Assembly: GCF_000427405.1 (NCBI RefSeq)
Contig: NZ_KE386491.1
Span: forward strand, 913,001 to 977,000
Length of the DNA: 64,000 nt
DNA from: Flectobacillus major DSM 103
Lineage (GTDB): Bacteria; Bacteroidota; Bacteroidia; Cytophagales; Spirosomataceae
Direction: 5' to 3'
A model generated the notes under the pieces. It worked only from the letters and a program-made list of their open reading frames with translations. It did not search any database and was not told the origin of the DNA. Below, piece by piece: positions 54,760 to 63,765 of this stretch (positions within the stretch are counted from its first letter, which is position 1; the number at the start of each line of letters is the position of its first letter). The translations under genes were made by a program, and so were the position numbers.

Positions 54760-56157
54760 ATGGTAAATTTAGATTCTTTAACTCCTAAACAAATCGTCGA
54801 GCAACTCGATAAGTATATCATTGGGCAGCACGAAGCCAAGAAAAATGTAGCTATAGCCTTGCGTAATCGCTGGAGAAGAATGAATGCTCCTGCCGATATG
54901 CAGAAAGAAATTACACCTAATAATATTTTGATGATAGGCTCTACGGGTGTTGGTAAAACCGAAATTGCTCGTCGTTTGGCCAAATTGGCCGATGCCCCAT
55001 TTACAAAGGTAGAAGCATCTAAGTTTACTGAAGTGGGGTATGTAGGGCGTGATGTCGAATCTATGGTACGTGACTTGGTGGAGTCGTCGGTACATCTTGT
55101 ACAGCTTGCCAAAAAAGAGGCTGTCAAAGAAAAAGCTGAGGAGGCTGTTGAGGAGGCTATTTTAGAAGCCTTGATTCCTGCTGTAAATAAGTCGACCAAA
55201 AAGCCCTCAAAAGAATTAGCTCTTTCACAAGATATTGCCAACGAACCCGTTTCGGACGAAGAACTCAATCATAAAACAAGAGAGCTTTTTCGTGAAAAAC
55301 TCAGACGTGGCGAACTAGAACACCGCAAAATTGAGATTGAAATGAAGGCAACCAGCTCGCCCAATATTGGGGTAATGGGTGGCCCAATCGATGAGATGTC
55401 GATGATGAATCTGCAAGAAATGATTGGGGGAATGATGCCTAAAAAGCAGAAAAAAAGAAAATTGACTATTGCCGAGGCTAGAAAGATATTGTTGGAGGAA
55501 GAATCGGCCAAGTTGATAGACATGGACGAGGTAAAAGAGGAGGCTATTCGTAAAGCCGAAAATTTAGGTATTATATTTATTGATGAAATCGACAAAATCG
55601 CATCGAGCAGAAGTGGTGGAAACGGCCCCGATGTAAGCCGTGAAGGTGTACAGCGTGATTTGTTGCCTATTGTTGAAGGCTCAACGGTTAATACCAAATA
55701 CGGTGTTATCAATACCGACCACGTTTTATTTATAGCCGCAGGGGCATTTCATGTAGCCAAACCAAGCGATTTGATTCCTGAATTGCAAGGACGTTTTCCT
55801 ATCAGAGTAGAACTTCAAAGCTTAAAAGAGGAAGATTTTTATCGTATTCTCAAAGAACCTAAAAGTGCATTGACCAAGCAATATGAAGCATTGTTAGCTT
55901 CAGAAGGGGTTGAGCTACAATTTAATGATGATGCCTTGTCGGAAATCGCTAAAATAGCTTTTGCGGTAAATGCCGAGGTCGAAAATATTGGAGCAAGAAG
56001 GTTACAAACGGTGATGTCACATTTACTCAATGATTTGATGTTTGATATTCCCGATGTAATTTCAGCCAATGCCAAGATTATTATTACCAAAGAACTGGTT
56101 GCTGAGCGATTGGGGGGCTTAGTAAAAAACAGAGATTTGAGTCAATATATTTTGTAA
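54760..56157 (+). CDS. hslU: ATP-dependent protease ATPase subunit HslU
   Basis: 465 residues. HslU is the AAA+ unfoldase of the HslUV protease. Seen: N-terminal LTPKQIVEQLDKYIIGQ (7-23), Walker A GSTGVGKT at 60-67, pore loop GYVG at 93-96, an I-domain insertion from about 110 to 230 rich in charged residues, Walker B IIFIDE near 271-276, and sensor/arginine-finger region ending LQGRFPIRVEL near 345. The final residues DLSQYIL fit the HslU C-terminus that inserts into HslV. hslV is not in the window, which is unusual compared with proteobacterial hslVU. Confidence 0.96.
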   Translation: MVNLDSLTPKQIVEQLDKYIIGQHEAKKNVAIALRNRWRRMNAPADMQKEITPNNILMIGSTGVGKTEIARRLAKLADAPFTKVEASKFTEVGYVGRDVESMVRDLVESSVHLVQLAKKEAVKEKAEEAVEEAILEALIPAVNKSTKKPSKELALSQDIANEPVSDEELNHKTRELFREKLRRGELEHRKIEIEMKATSSPNIGVMGGPIDEMSMMNLQEMIGGMMPKKQKKRKLTIAEARKILLEEESAKLIDMDEVKEEAIRKAENLGIIFIDEIDKIASSRSGGNGPDVSREGVQRDLLPIVEGSTVNTKYGVINTDHVLFIAAGAFHVAKPSDLIPELQGRFPIRVELQSLKEEDFYRILKEPKSALTKQYEALLASEGVELQFNDDALSEIAKIAFAVNAEVENIGARRLQTVMSHLLNDLMFDIPDVISANAKIIITKELVAERLGGLVKNRDLSQYIL

Positions 56158-56207
56158 AATACACAGGTGTTTTGGCTAGAAAAATGAGTCATCCCTAATT
56201 TTTAGAT

Positions 56208-56245
56208 AACAAGGCGGTCGAAAAACAATTTTCGACCGCCTTGTT
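56208..56245 (+). terminator. Strong terminator (copy 2 of a repeated palindrome)
   Basis: Arms 56208-56224 and 56229-56245 form a 17-bp perfect stem with an ACAA loop. Its 26-base centre is identical to that at 30495-30520, and the preceding bases also resemble those of copy 1 (ATGAGTCATCC here, ATGAGTTATCC there). It ends the hslU transcript. Confidence 0.85.
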
Positions 56246-56408
56246 TATGAATAGCCACTAAATTTCTACCATTGGAGCAATTGATAAGCCTCATCAAAGT
56301 TCACTTGACGACTTCATGAACTACAACAAATACAAATAGGAGGGCTTTTAATATATACCTAATATTGGGGAGGACTCATATTTTTGAGGATAATAATATA
56401 CCTAACAT

Positions 56409-57965
56409 TTATTGTCTTTTCCAAAACATCAACTTTTCTTTCAAGGTTTTTTTTGCTGGCTGCTCGTACCAGCAAGCATTCGGTGTTTCGGGAGGCTTTC
56501 TGAAAATAGGAATATTCAAGCCAAAATAAAAATCAAATCCTTTAGGTTTGCCAATATTGAGCAAACTTCCCAAATTGTCTGTGCCAAGAAAAAGAGGCCC
56601 CAATCTACCAGCCAAACCAAACGCCACTTTGCTATAATTATCAAATAACACCAAAGGCATTGCTACGTCTATCCACTTGGTTTCGTAGCGAGGAATAACC
56701 CCCAACAACGACGGTGATTTTAAGCCCAAAGCATTGGTAGAAGTTAGGTTTTGAACCAATAATGCCCCCACATATATATGGGGTTTTATCAGATAATCGG
56801 CATTGATTTGTAAAGTACTTGGCAAAACAGTTGAGAAATTATCGCTGAAATCAGCACGAGTAACACCTAATTGGGTATTAAGTTGTGTAAAAAGATTATC
56901 AAAACCTTTGGCATTGATAAAGTCGTTTTTCGAAAAATCAATATTACTAGCTCTTACTTTCCACTGATTGGCATAGAACGTATTGTTGTAATTGATATAG
57001 CCTATATCATGCAACGATACCCCTATTTTGAATAGATATTTGTTTTTGCTGGCATCAAATTTTCTAACTCCTTTTTCACGATAAGCAAATTTATTGATAT
57101 TGGGGCGATATTCGTACACAACCCCTATATCAAGCCCCCAGCCACCACCAGCAGCATCGCCCCCCAAAAGCCAAGGAAATGAAGGAGAAGACGCTTTAAT
57201 AGATTCCTCTTTGGTATAGCCATACTCAGCAACAATATTATTAACTCTTAATATTTGGTTAGTGGGGTCGTTAGGGTCAGGAACTAATTGATAACTAGCT
57301 TTGTTGATATAAGAGTAAGCCGAGTAAATACCCGCCAATCTTTTGGCTGTAATACCCAATTTGATAAACTCTTCTTCATTGTTTGTTATTATCTGGCCAT
57401 AACTTACTCCAACTTCTGCGTAACTATTGATATTGAGTAGGGCATTGGACAAATCGCCACTGCTTGTAGAAATAATAGGCGAATTGATACCAAAATACAT
57501 TAATTCTGCAAAAGAAGCCGAAATACCAGTAGCACTGGCTCCCGTCCGAACCCGAGTAGTAAGGGCTACAGCACGCTTGTCGTTGATGGTATAAAGTACC
57601 GAAGGCCCACGGCTATCAGCTAAAGAATATCCCGACTTTGAGCTACTGTTGGAACTAGCGTTCAGGTAGGTATCCCTAAATACAGTAACACCTTGGCTAT
57701 TTCTGTATTCTGGAGCTACCGAATTGGTAAGTAACGAGGTATAAGAATAAGGGGCATCCCAGCCTAAGTAATTATTGGTAGCAAAAATATCGTTGCTAAC
57801 GAGGTTGACATATACTTTATACCTAGAATCTACGACATTTGCAGGGTTTTGATAAAGGGCATTTGTACCAGCATAATTACTTCCAGCCATACCTAGCCAA
57901 TGCTGGGCTGTTGTTTTATGAAGGAAAGACAATAATATAGTTGTGGTTATGATGTATTTAAACAT
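56409..57965 (-). CDS. DUF5723-like outer-membrane protein
   Basis: 518 residues with a signal peptide ending near TTAQH. The N-terminal GMAGSNYAGTNALYQNPANVVDSR block and long beta-strand alternation match DUF5723-type proteins, related in appearance to PorP/SprF-like outer-membrane barrels. The C-terminal WYEQPAKKTLKEKLMFWKRQ is a charged tail rather than a terminal aromatic strand. Function unknown; in several relatives these proteins are linked to gliding or type IX secretion. It stands alone on the minus strand. Confidence 0.75.
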   Translation of the reverse strand: MFKYIITTTILLSFLHKTTAQHWLGMAGSNYAGTNALYQNPANVVDSRYKVYVNLVSNDIFATNNYLGWDAPYSYTSLLTNSVAPEYRNSQGVTVFRDTYLNASSNSSSKSGYSLADSRGPSVLYTINDKRAVALTTRVRTGASATGISASFAELMYFGINSPIISTSSGDLSNALLNINSYAEVGVSYGQIITNNEEEFIKLGITAKRLAGIYSAYSYINKASYQLVPDPNDPTNQILRVNNIVAEYGYTKEESIKASSPSFPWLLGGDAAGGGWGLDIGVVYEYRPNINKFAYREKGVRKFDASKNKYLFKIGVSLHDIGYINYNNTFYANQWKVRASNIDFSKNDFINAKGFDNLFTQLNTQLGVTRADFSDNFSTVLPSTLQINADYLIKPHIYVGALLVQNLTSTNALGLKSPSLLGVIPRYETKWIDVAMPLVLFDNYSKVAFGLAGRLGPLFLGTDNLGSLLNIGKPKGFDFYFGLNIPIFRKPPETPNACWYEQPAKKTLKEKLMFWKRQ

Positions 57966-58283
57966 GTATTATAAAGCCTATTAGAGTTGTTTTTGTAATT
58001 AGTGCAGTCTGTTTTTATAAAGAAAAAGTGGATTCGTGATTTTTGGTGTGCAAGTTGTATAAATCAAAGAATAAATCCAAAAATAAGGTAATGGTTAGTG
58101 TGCTTTTCATTAACAGAAAATGAAAGTTTTTATTGTATAAAATCATTTTAAGTAGCTACGCCTTAAAACTTTAATGAACGCTTAACCAATAGTTCATGAT
58201 AAAAGATTTTCTTTGTCGGAATATCTTCAACCTTGTAAGCGGTACCTGGTGTTATGATTGTTATCAAAACAAAACGTAGCTTA

Positions 58284-58317
58284 TTGATACATAGGCCTAT
58301 GAAGTTTAGTGTATCAA
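58284..58317. repeat. Nested inverted repeat upstream of pfkA
   Basis: Arms 58284-58291 (TTGATACA) and 58310-58317 are perfect inverted repeats, and the 10-base palindrome ATAGGCCTAT (58291-58300) lies between them. This could be an operator or a stem-loop. It lies about 400 bases before pfkA and 320 bases upstream of the divergent gene. Confidence 0.35.
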
Positions 58318-58478
58318 CTTAATCGGTTTAGCAAATTGTTTTGAATCCATACTTATTTTGCAAAGTTATGCGTTTGGTAATCAACCCACAAAGCCACGGA
58401 ATATGAATTAGTCAAGATAATAAAATGCTATTTACAAGAAAAAATGGCAGGTAAATTGAAAAAAAACTCGCTACTTTG

Positions 58479-58518
58479 TTGTATATTTTTAAGTAGAGTC
58501 TTGTATATTTCCAAGTAG
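58479..58518 (+). promoter_or_regulatory. Tandem 18-base direct repeats upstream of pfkA
   Basis: 58479-58496 and 58501-58518 share 16 of 18 bases (TTGTATATTT, two variable bases, AAGTAG). Their start-to-start spacing of 22 bases is about two helical turns. The first copy is preceded by CTACTT (58471-58476), which pairs with AAGTAG, so each unit may be half of a dyad. They lie about 120 bases before the predicted pfkA -7 box and look like paired protein-binding sites. Confidence 0.45.
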
Positions 58519-58635
58519 GAAAACATTTAATAGAATAAGTTAAATTAAATATTATAAAAGTTATATTTTTGTAAAAAGTGTTATTTCTCATACTATTTTT
58601 TTAAGAAAATGATTAGAAACCTCATTTTTAAGCAA

Positions 58636-58643
58636 TAAATTTG
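58636..58643 (+). promoter_or_regulatory. -7 box of the pfkA promoter
   Basis: TAAATTTG matches TAnnTTTG, 71 bases before the ATG. The -33 position holds TTAG (58613-58616), a weak match to TTG. Confidence 0.4.
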
Positions 58644-58714
58644 CAGGGTTTTGCAGAAAAAGCGAATAAAATTTGGGAAATAGCTTAACCGACTAAAAAT
58701 AATAAATTGTCTAT

Positions 58715-59689
58715 ATGAAAAGAGTCGCAGTATTAACTTCAGGAGGTGATGCTCCGGGCATGAACGCTTGTATTAGAGCTGTTGTTCGTGGAGGGTTGCA
58801 TTACGGATTAGAGGTTTTCGGAATTATCCGAGGGTACAACGGGATGATCAAAGGTGATATCATTCCCCTAAATTCACAGTCTGTTAGTAACATCATTCAG
58901 CGTGGTGGTACTATCTTAAAATCTGCCCGTAGTAAAGAATTTATGACACCAGAAGGTCGTAAAAAAGCATACGACCAATTGAAAGCACATGGTATCGAAG
59001 GGTTGGTAGCAATTGGTGGTAATGGTACTTTTACTGGAGCTGAGATTTTTTATAATGAATTCCAAATCCCAACGGTAGGCGCTCCAGGTACAATCGACAA
59101 CGATTTGTATGGAACAGATTGCACGATTGGTTATGATACAGCCGTAAATACAGCCTTGGATGCTATCGACAAAATTCGTGATACCGCCGATTCACATGAC
59201 CGTATCTTCTTTATTGAAGTAATGGGGCGTGACTCTGGCTATATTGCTGTTCAGTCGGGTATTTCGGGTGGTGCCGAATCTATTTTGATTCCAGAAGAAA
59301 GACAAACCATCGACGATGTAGTAACAACATTGAAAGCGGGTTTTGATAGAAAAAAATCATCTTCTATTGTGATTGTAGCTGAAGGCGATGAAGAAGGCCA
59401 TGCTGCCGAAGTTGCCGACAAAATCAAAACTACGATCGACGTTCCTGTCGATATTCGTGTTACCAACCTTGGCCATATTCAGCGTGGTGGTAGCCCAACT
59501 GCTTTTGACCGCATCCTTGCAAGCCGTTTGGGTTTGGGGGCTTTAGAGGGTCTTTTGAAAGGTGAGAAAAATGTAATGGCTGGTATTATCAACGACCAAT
59601 TGGTGTACACTCCATTTCATGATACTATTACTAAGAAAAAAGTGATTAACAATGATTTATTGAGAATGTCAACGATTCTAAATCGTTAG
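58715..59689 (+). CDS. pfkA: ATP-dependent 6-phosphofructokinase
   Basis: 324 residues; phosphorylates fructose-6-phosphate in glycolysis. Seen: TSGGDAPGMNACIRA (8-22), the GGNGT motif at 101-105, catalytic TIDND at 126-130 and MGRDSGY near 171. Glycine at 104 and glycine before TIDND point to ATP rather than pyrophosphate as donor. In E. coli PfkA position 103 is Asp (GGDGS) and helps bind Mg; here it is Asn. Probably monocistronic, ending at a convergent terminator region. Confidence 0.95.
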   Translation: MKRVAVLTSGGDAPGMNACIRAVVRGGLHYGLEVFGIIRGYNGMIKGDIIPLNSQSVSNIIQRGGTILKSARSKEFMTPEGRKKAYDQLKAHGIEGLVAIGGNGTFTGAEIFYNEFQIPTVGAPGTIDNDLYGTDCTIGYDTAVNTALDAIDKIRDTADSHDRIFFIEVMGRDSGYIAVQSGISGGAESILIPEERQTIDDVVTTLKAGFDRKKSSSIVIVAEGDEEGHAAEVADKIKTTIDVPVDIRVTNLGHIQRGGSPTAFDRILASRLGLGALEGLLKGEKNVMAGIINDQLVYTPFHDTITKKKVINNDLLRMSTILNR

Positions 59690-59700
59690 TTATTCTTGAT

Positions 59701-59750
59701 TTTGAGTGAAGAGTGGTAGTGGAATGTTCACTATATACTTTTCACTCGAA
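59701..59750. terminator. Two-way terminator region between pfkA and the YdcF-like gene
   Basis: Arms 59704-59714 and 59737-59747 pair over 11 bp with one G-U pair, with an inner hairpin (59717-59723/59727-59733 or close to it) in the loop. The outer edges are TTT on the left and GAA on the right, so pairing can extend. The flanking genes converge here. Confidence 0.5.
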
Positions 59751-59760
59751 CAATGCTTCA

Positions 59761-60528
59761 TCAACAATACCCCACCATTCTGTACACGATATATCCCAAT
59801 ATTTCGTGTATTAATTGATAAGTATCTGCCAAAGCGGTTTCGCTTGGTAATAGCAGAATATCCAAAGCCCATTGTCTTTTTACCGATTTGAAAGAACAGC
59901 TAAAGAGTGTAGTCGATACGCCTGCTTTAGCAAAACAACCTTGTGCCCTTCGGCCATGAAATGCTGACGTAAACAAAATAACTTTTGTGCCTAATTGAGG
60001 CATTTGCTGTAGAAGTTTGGCACAATATTGGGCATTTTCATGGGTGTTACGTGCTTGTGTTTCCAAAATAATATCTGAAGGGTTTACACCCAATTCCTCT
60101 AAAATTTGTGCCGTTTTGTAGGTTTCGTTGTCGCCTTCAAGCTGCTGGGGTAATACGGTAGAAACACCTCCCGAAATCATGATTTTTTTAATTTGCCCCT
60201 TTTTATATAACCTCAAAGCTTGTATAAACCTATCTGCTGTTTTTCCAACAAAAATCTGATTAGCTTCGCTATCTTTTTGAGTCATCATTCCACCCGTAAG
60301 GATTATCCCGAGGTCGTAGTGTTGGGTAGTTACTGGCTGAGGAATTTCCCAAAGCAAATAAGCTTCATTAATTAAAAAAGAGTTGCCTAAAAGCATCAAA
60401 AAACTTATTGAAGCTATAATCCACTGTTTGCGGTATTTGACCGAAAAATAAGCTCCTAACAGTGCTATGAGTATCAATGAAATAGGCATTAGCAAGTAAA
60501 AAAGGATTTTGGATAGTATAAAAAACAT
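59761..60528 (-). CDS. YdcF/SanA-like DUF218 membrane protein
   Basis: 255 residues from ATG 60526-60528 (MFFILSKILFYLL); a longer TTG-started frame is less likely. Two N-terminal membrane helices (about 3-25 and 33-53) precede a DUF218 domain with GIILTGGMM near 81, ISGGVST near 127, ILETQARNTHENA near 158-170 (the conserved S/T-x2-T-x-E-N type block) and an SAFHGRRA stretch near 193. The family includes proteins with roles in envelope integrity, but its biochemical activity is uncertain. It is divergent from the first TlpA-like gene. Confidence 0.82.
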   Translation of the reverse strand: MFFILSKILFYLLMPISLILIALLGAYFSVKYRKQWIIASISFLMLLGNSFLINEAYLLWEIPQPVTTQHYDLGIILTGGMMTQKDSEANQIFVGKTADRFIQALRLYKKGQIKKIMISGGVSTVLPQQLEGDNETYKTAQILEELGVNPSDIILETQARNTHENAQYCAKLLQQMPQLGTKVILFTSAFHGRRAQGCFAKAGVSTTLFSCSFKSVKRQWALDILLLPSETALADTYQLIHEILGYIVYRMVGYC

Positions 60529-60596
60529 AATTGTTGCAAGTAAAATGGGATTGGAGTGATTTTTGAATGCTTTATTACGACAAAAAACAATATATT

Positions 60597-60627
60597 TTGT
60601 CAATTAAAGTAAGTCAGACTAACTTTG
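60597..60627 (+). promoter_or_regulatory. Bacteroidota-type promoter of the first TlpA-like gene
   Basis: TTG at 60597-60599, a 20-base spacer and TAACTTTG at 60620-60627 match the expected pattern well. The start would be near 60634, about 67 bases before the ATG at 60701. Confidence 0.55.
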
Positions 60628-60700
60628 AAAATGAAACGTTAGTATTTTGCCCAAACTCTATAGTAGTTGGTTCTCATAATTCAAGTTAAATAAAGATAAA

Positions 60701-62155
60701 ATGAAACAGTATTTTAAAAGAATAATTTTATTATTTGCTCTTGTTTCTTGGTTCAATACCCTTCAGGCTCAAACCAAAGAAGGTTTTTCAATAAAAGGAA
60801 AAATAGCGGGGCTTAAAGATACAACCGTATTTTTGGCTCATTATTTTGGATACAACCAACAGGTTATCAAAGATACCGCTATTGTGGATGCCGAGGGTAA
60901 GTTTCATTTTCAGGGCAATAAAGCTTTGCCAGAAGGGCTGTATTTGGTGGCTTTGCCTAAAGGACGCTATTTAGACATTGTTATTGGTAATCCCGAATTT
61001 TCTTTTGAAACAGATACCATCAATTTGATTAACAAAATGAAGGTTGTTGGCTCAAAAGAGAACCAGTTGTTTTTTCAGTTTCAGCAAGATATGTCGGCTA
61101 AATTTGAAAAAATCAAACAGCTAGATGCTGCCCGAAAAAATAAAAAAGACCCCAATGTCGAGGCTGCTTTTAAAAAGGCTCAAGACGATATAACGCAGTT
61201 TCAAAAAACGTGGTTTACCCAAAACGAAGGTACACTAGTAGCCAAATTAATCAAAGCGGCTCAAGAACCCGATATTCCACCATTCAGCAAGCCCTTGGTT
61301 ACCAAAGCCGACTCTATGGCGTTTTATCAGTACCAATTTACCTATTACAAAAGCCATTATTGGGATAATTTCGACTTGACCGACGACCGTTTGATGCGTT
61401 CGCCATTTTTTCAAAAGAAATTAGAACGTTATTTTGAAGACCTGACCGCTCAGCAAGCCGATTCTATCTCGTTGGAAGCCGATAAGATTTTGGCAAAAAC
61501 CAAGTCGAGAGATATGCGTAGATATGCTATTTACAAAATCGCAAGTCAGTACGAAAACCCTAAAATATTGGGTACTGACGGGGCTTTTGTACACATGGCC
61601 GAAAAATATTATATCGGCGAGCCTGCCCTTTGGGATACCAGTACGGTTCGTAAGATGAAGGAGCGTGTGGCTATATTGAAGCCACTATTGCTGGGCAAGC
61701 CGTTTCCCGATATGTATTTGACCGATACTTTAGGCCGAGAAATTGATATAAAAAGAATCCCTGGCGATTATACAGTTGTCTTTATTTATGACCCCGAATG
61801 TGGGCATTGCCGTGAGTCGGCTCCAAAAGTACAGAAAATGTACCAGTCGCTCAAAAGCAAGAATGTAAGATTGATTGCAGCATCGATTGAGCGAACACCA
61901 TCAAAATGGAAAAGCTTTATCAAGGAATTTAAGTTTGGCGATTTAATCAATGGAATAGATATTCACAAAAACCCACAAACAGGAAAAGAAGAATACTATA
62001 CCGATTTTAAAAATGCCTTTGATGTTTATGCAACGCCTGTAGTATATGTGTTGGATAAAGATAAGAAAATTTTGGCCAAACGCTTGCCTGTTGAACAAAT
62101 CGAAGATTTTATAGATTTTCATAGAAAACAACATGCCAATCGCATTGGCAAATAA
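60701..62155 (+). CDS. TlpA-like thioredoxin-fold protein with DUF4369/DUF5106 domains, copy 1
   Basis: 484 residues. Signal peptide to about LQAQ, then a DUF4369-like beta domain (FSIKGKIAGLKDTTVFLAHY near 30-49), a helical DUF5106-like middle (about 120-320) and a C-terminal thioredoxin fold with active site C367-G-H-C370 and the cis-proline stretch YATPVVYVLD near 446. A periplasmic thiol:disulfide oxidoreductase is expected. The next gene is a paralogue. An 18-bp terminator stem follows. Confidence 0.88.
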   Translation: MKQYFKRIILLFALVSWFNTLQAQTKEGFSIKGKIAGLKDTTVFLAHYFGYNQQVIKDTAIVDAEGKFHFQGNKALPEGLYLVALPKGRYLDIVIGNPEFSFETDTINLINKMKVVGSKENQLFFQFQQDMSAKFEKIKQLDAARKNKKDPNVEAAFKKAQDDITQFQKTWFTQNEGTLVAKLIKAAQEPDIPPFSKPLVTKADSMAFYQYQFTYYKSHYWDNFDLTDDRLMRSPFFQKKLERYFEDLTAQQADSISLEADKILAKTKSRDMRRYAIYKIASQYENPKILGTDGAFVHMAEKYYIGEPALWDTSTVRKMKERVAILKPLLLGKPFPDMYLTDTLGREIDIKRIPGDYTVVFIYDPECGHCRESAPKVQKMYQSLKSKNVRLIAASIERTPSKWKSFIKEFKFGDLINGIDIHKNPQTGKEEYYTDFKNAFDVYATPVVYVLDKDKKILAKRLPVEQIEDFIDFHRKQHANRIGK

Positions 62156-62171
62156 ATAGCTATTTCATGAA

Positions 62172-62234
62172 GCAAAAAGGCAATATACTGTTGATTTCCC
62201 TTTGGGTAATTTCAATAGTATATTGCCTTTTTGC
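62172..62234 (+). terminator. Long stem-loop after the first TlpA-like gene
   Basis: Arms 62172-62194 and 62212-62234 pair over 23 bp, with one G-U pair near the loop end and 18 outer perfect pairs (GCAAAAAGGCAATATACT). The loop is 17 bases. It probably ends the transcript, so the second paralogue has its own promoter. Confidence 0.75.
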
Positions 62235-62343
62235 GGTTGAGTATAATAAATATATATGTCTTGATTTGTATTTTATTGATTATCAGTTGTTTGTATTGTT
62301 TCTCAAAAATGACCACTTAATTAAATTTTATTAACTGCCTAGT

Positions 62344-63714
62344 ATGAACAAACTATTTATTGCCTTTATAGCTCTGAGCATATTGTTCTGCTCTGAACAT
62401 ATCTTTTCGCAAGGTTATAGAATCGATGCCAAACTGAAAGGGCTCAAAGATTCTGTATGCTACCTGACCTATTATTACGAAAATCTCAATTATATTCAAG
62501 ATTCGGCCAAGATAAATGCCAATGGAGAGCTAGTTTTTCAAGGGAAAAAAGCTCTTGAACAAGGTTTGTACAACCTTATGATTGGACATTGGCAAAGTAT
62601 AGATTTATTAGTTGTGGAACAACACTTTTCTATTGAAGCCGATGCCAAAGATTTATTTAATACACTCAAATTTAAGGGTTCGCGTGAAAATGATTTGTTT
62701 TATAGCTACCAACAAAAAATAATAAAAGATGCCCAACGGATAGCCAGTATAGGGGCGGTATCAGATTCGTTGTTGCTCAATAAACAATATGCTTTGCAGT
62801 ATGAATTAGAATTGTACAAAAAGAAATTTATCAAGGCTTTTGAAGGAACGTATGCTGCTAAGCTTATTAAGGCTACTATGCCCATGGATTTGCCTGTAGC
62901 CCCCAAGCTTGACAACGGTAGCGAAGACCCACTATGGGCTAATCAGTTTTTTGTAGAGCATTATTTTGATAACTATGACCTAAGCGACCCACGGATGATT
63001 AGAACGCCCTATTTGTATCAGGCGGTGGGGGCTTATTTTGAACAATTATATTTTTTACCAACTGATTCGCTTAATCATTTGGTAGATAAAATCCTTGCCA
63101 AAACCCAGTCGAAAACCGAAATTCGGAAATATTTGGTTACTAAAATGGCTAATTTCTTTGAGAATAGTAAAACCATGGGGCATGATGCCGTTTTTGTATA
63201 CATCATGCAAAATTACTATTTGAAAGAACCTCAGATGTGGGACGAAACTACTATCAAGTTAGTAAAAGAGCGAGTATATTATCTTGATAAACTACTGATT
63301 GGCCGTAAAATTCCGAATGTAACCCTAAGTGATTTTTCGGGAAAAGAACTGCAACTACACCAAATAAATGCCAAATGTACGATTGTTTATATCTATTCGG
63401 CAGATTGTGGGCATTGTCAGCAATTTACGCCCCAATTGGTAGAATTAGCCCAAAAATACGCTAACAAAGGATTGAAGGTTTTTGCTCCTATTTTTGGTAA
63501 TGACCTCGAAACATGGCAAAATTTTGTAAAACAATATAAGATGGAGTCTTTTATAAATACAATAGACCGCACTGGAGATATAAGCTTTTTTCAGGAATTT
63601 GATGCTCAATATACACCAACGATTTATATTATAGATGCACAAAAAAAGATTGTAGGAAAAGGTAATATTACTATCAAAAATATGGAGGAGATTGTAAGAA
63701 AGATACTTCTATAA
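62344..63714 (+). CDS. TlpA-like thioredoxin-fold protein, copy 2
   Basis: 456 residues with the same layout as the product of 60701: signal peptide to about IFSQG, DUF4369-like beta domain (RIDAKLKGLKDSVCYLTYYY), helical middle, and a C-terminal thioredoxin fold with C355-G-H-C358 and YTPTIYIID near 427. The two share KGSREN/VGSKEN, YFDNYDLSDPRMIRTP and ILAKTQSK-type blocks, so they are tandem duplicates that have diverged. Likely periplasmic disulfide reductases with different partners. Confidence 0.88.
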   Translation: MNKLFIAFIALSILFCSEHIFSQGYRIDAKLKGLKDSVCYLTYYYENLNYIQDSAKINANGELVFQGKKALEQGLYNLMIGHWQSIDLLVVEQHFSIEADAKDLFNTLKFKGSRENDLFYSYQQKIIKDAQRIASIGAVSDSLLLNKQYALQYELELYKKKFIKAFEGTYAAKLIKATMPMDLPVAPKLDNGSEDPLWANQFFVEHYFDNYDLSDPRMIRTPYLYQAVGAYFEQLYFLPTDSLNHLVDKILAKTQSKTEIRKYLVTKMANFFENSKTMGHDAVFVYIMQNYYLKEPQMWDETTIKLVKERVYYLDKLLIGRKIPNVTLSDFSGKELQLHQINAKCTIVYIYSADCGHCQQFTPQLVELAQKYANKGLKVFAPIFGNDLETWQNFVKQYKMESFINTIDRTGDISFFQEFDAQYTPTIYIIDAQKKIVGKGNITIKNMEEIVRKILL

Positions 63715-63765
63715 ATAAAAATATTATTGGATGATAGAGTTTTGAGATTCAGTGTAAAAATTAGT

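Larger units (their letters stand above)
57966..58714. other. 749-base intergenic region upstream of pfkA
   Basis: Divergent upstream region of the DUF5723-like gene and pfkA, with no supported gene. Visible elements are a nested inverted repeat at 58284-58317, two direct repeats at 58479-58518 and a -7 box at 58636-58643, listed separately. Confidence 0.5.

Noticed and set aside
54738-55268. 176-codon antisense frame over the start of hslU
   Set aside because: It mirrors a highly conserved coding region; its serine-rich translation is what the reverse strand of hslU would give by chance.
56352-56410. Two similar TATACCTAA-containing stretches 45 bases apart before the end of the DUF5723-like gene
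   Set aside because: Short AT-rich similarity that may occur by chance; no functional context between a terminator and the 3' end of a convergent gene.
58479-58518. Direct repeats considered as a CRISPR remnant
   Set aside because: Only two copies, a 4-base gap instead of a spacer, and no cas genes.
60529-60603. Longer YdcF-like frame from a TTG codon
   Set aside because: The extension is not hydrophobic or conserved-looking and would overlap the promoter region of the divergent gene.
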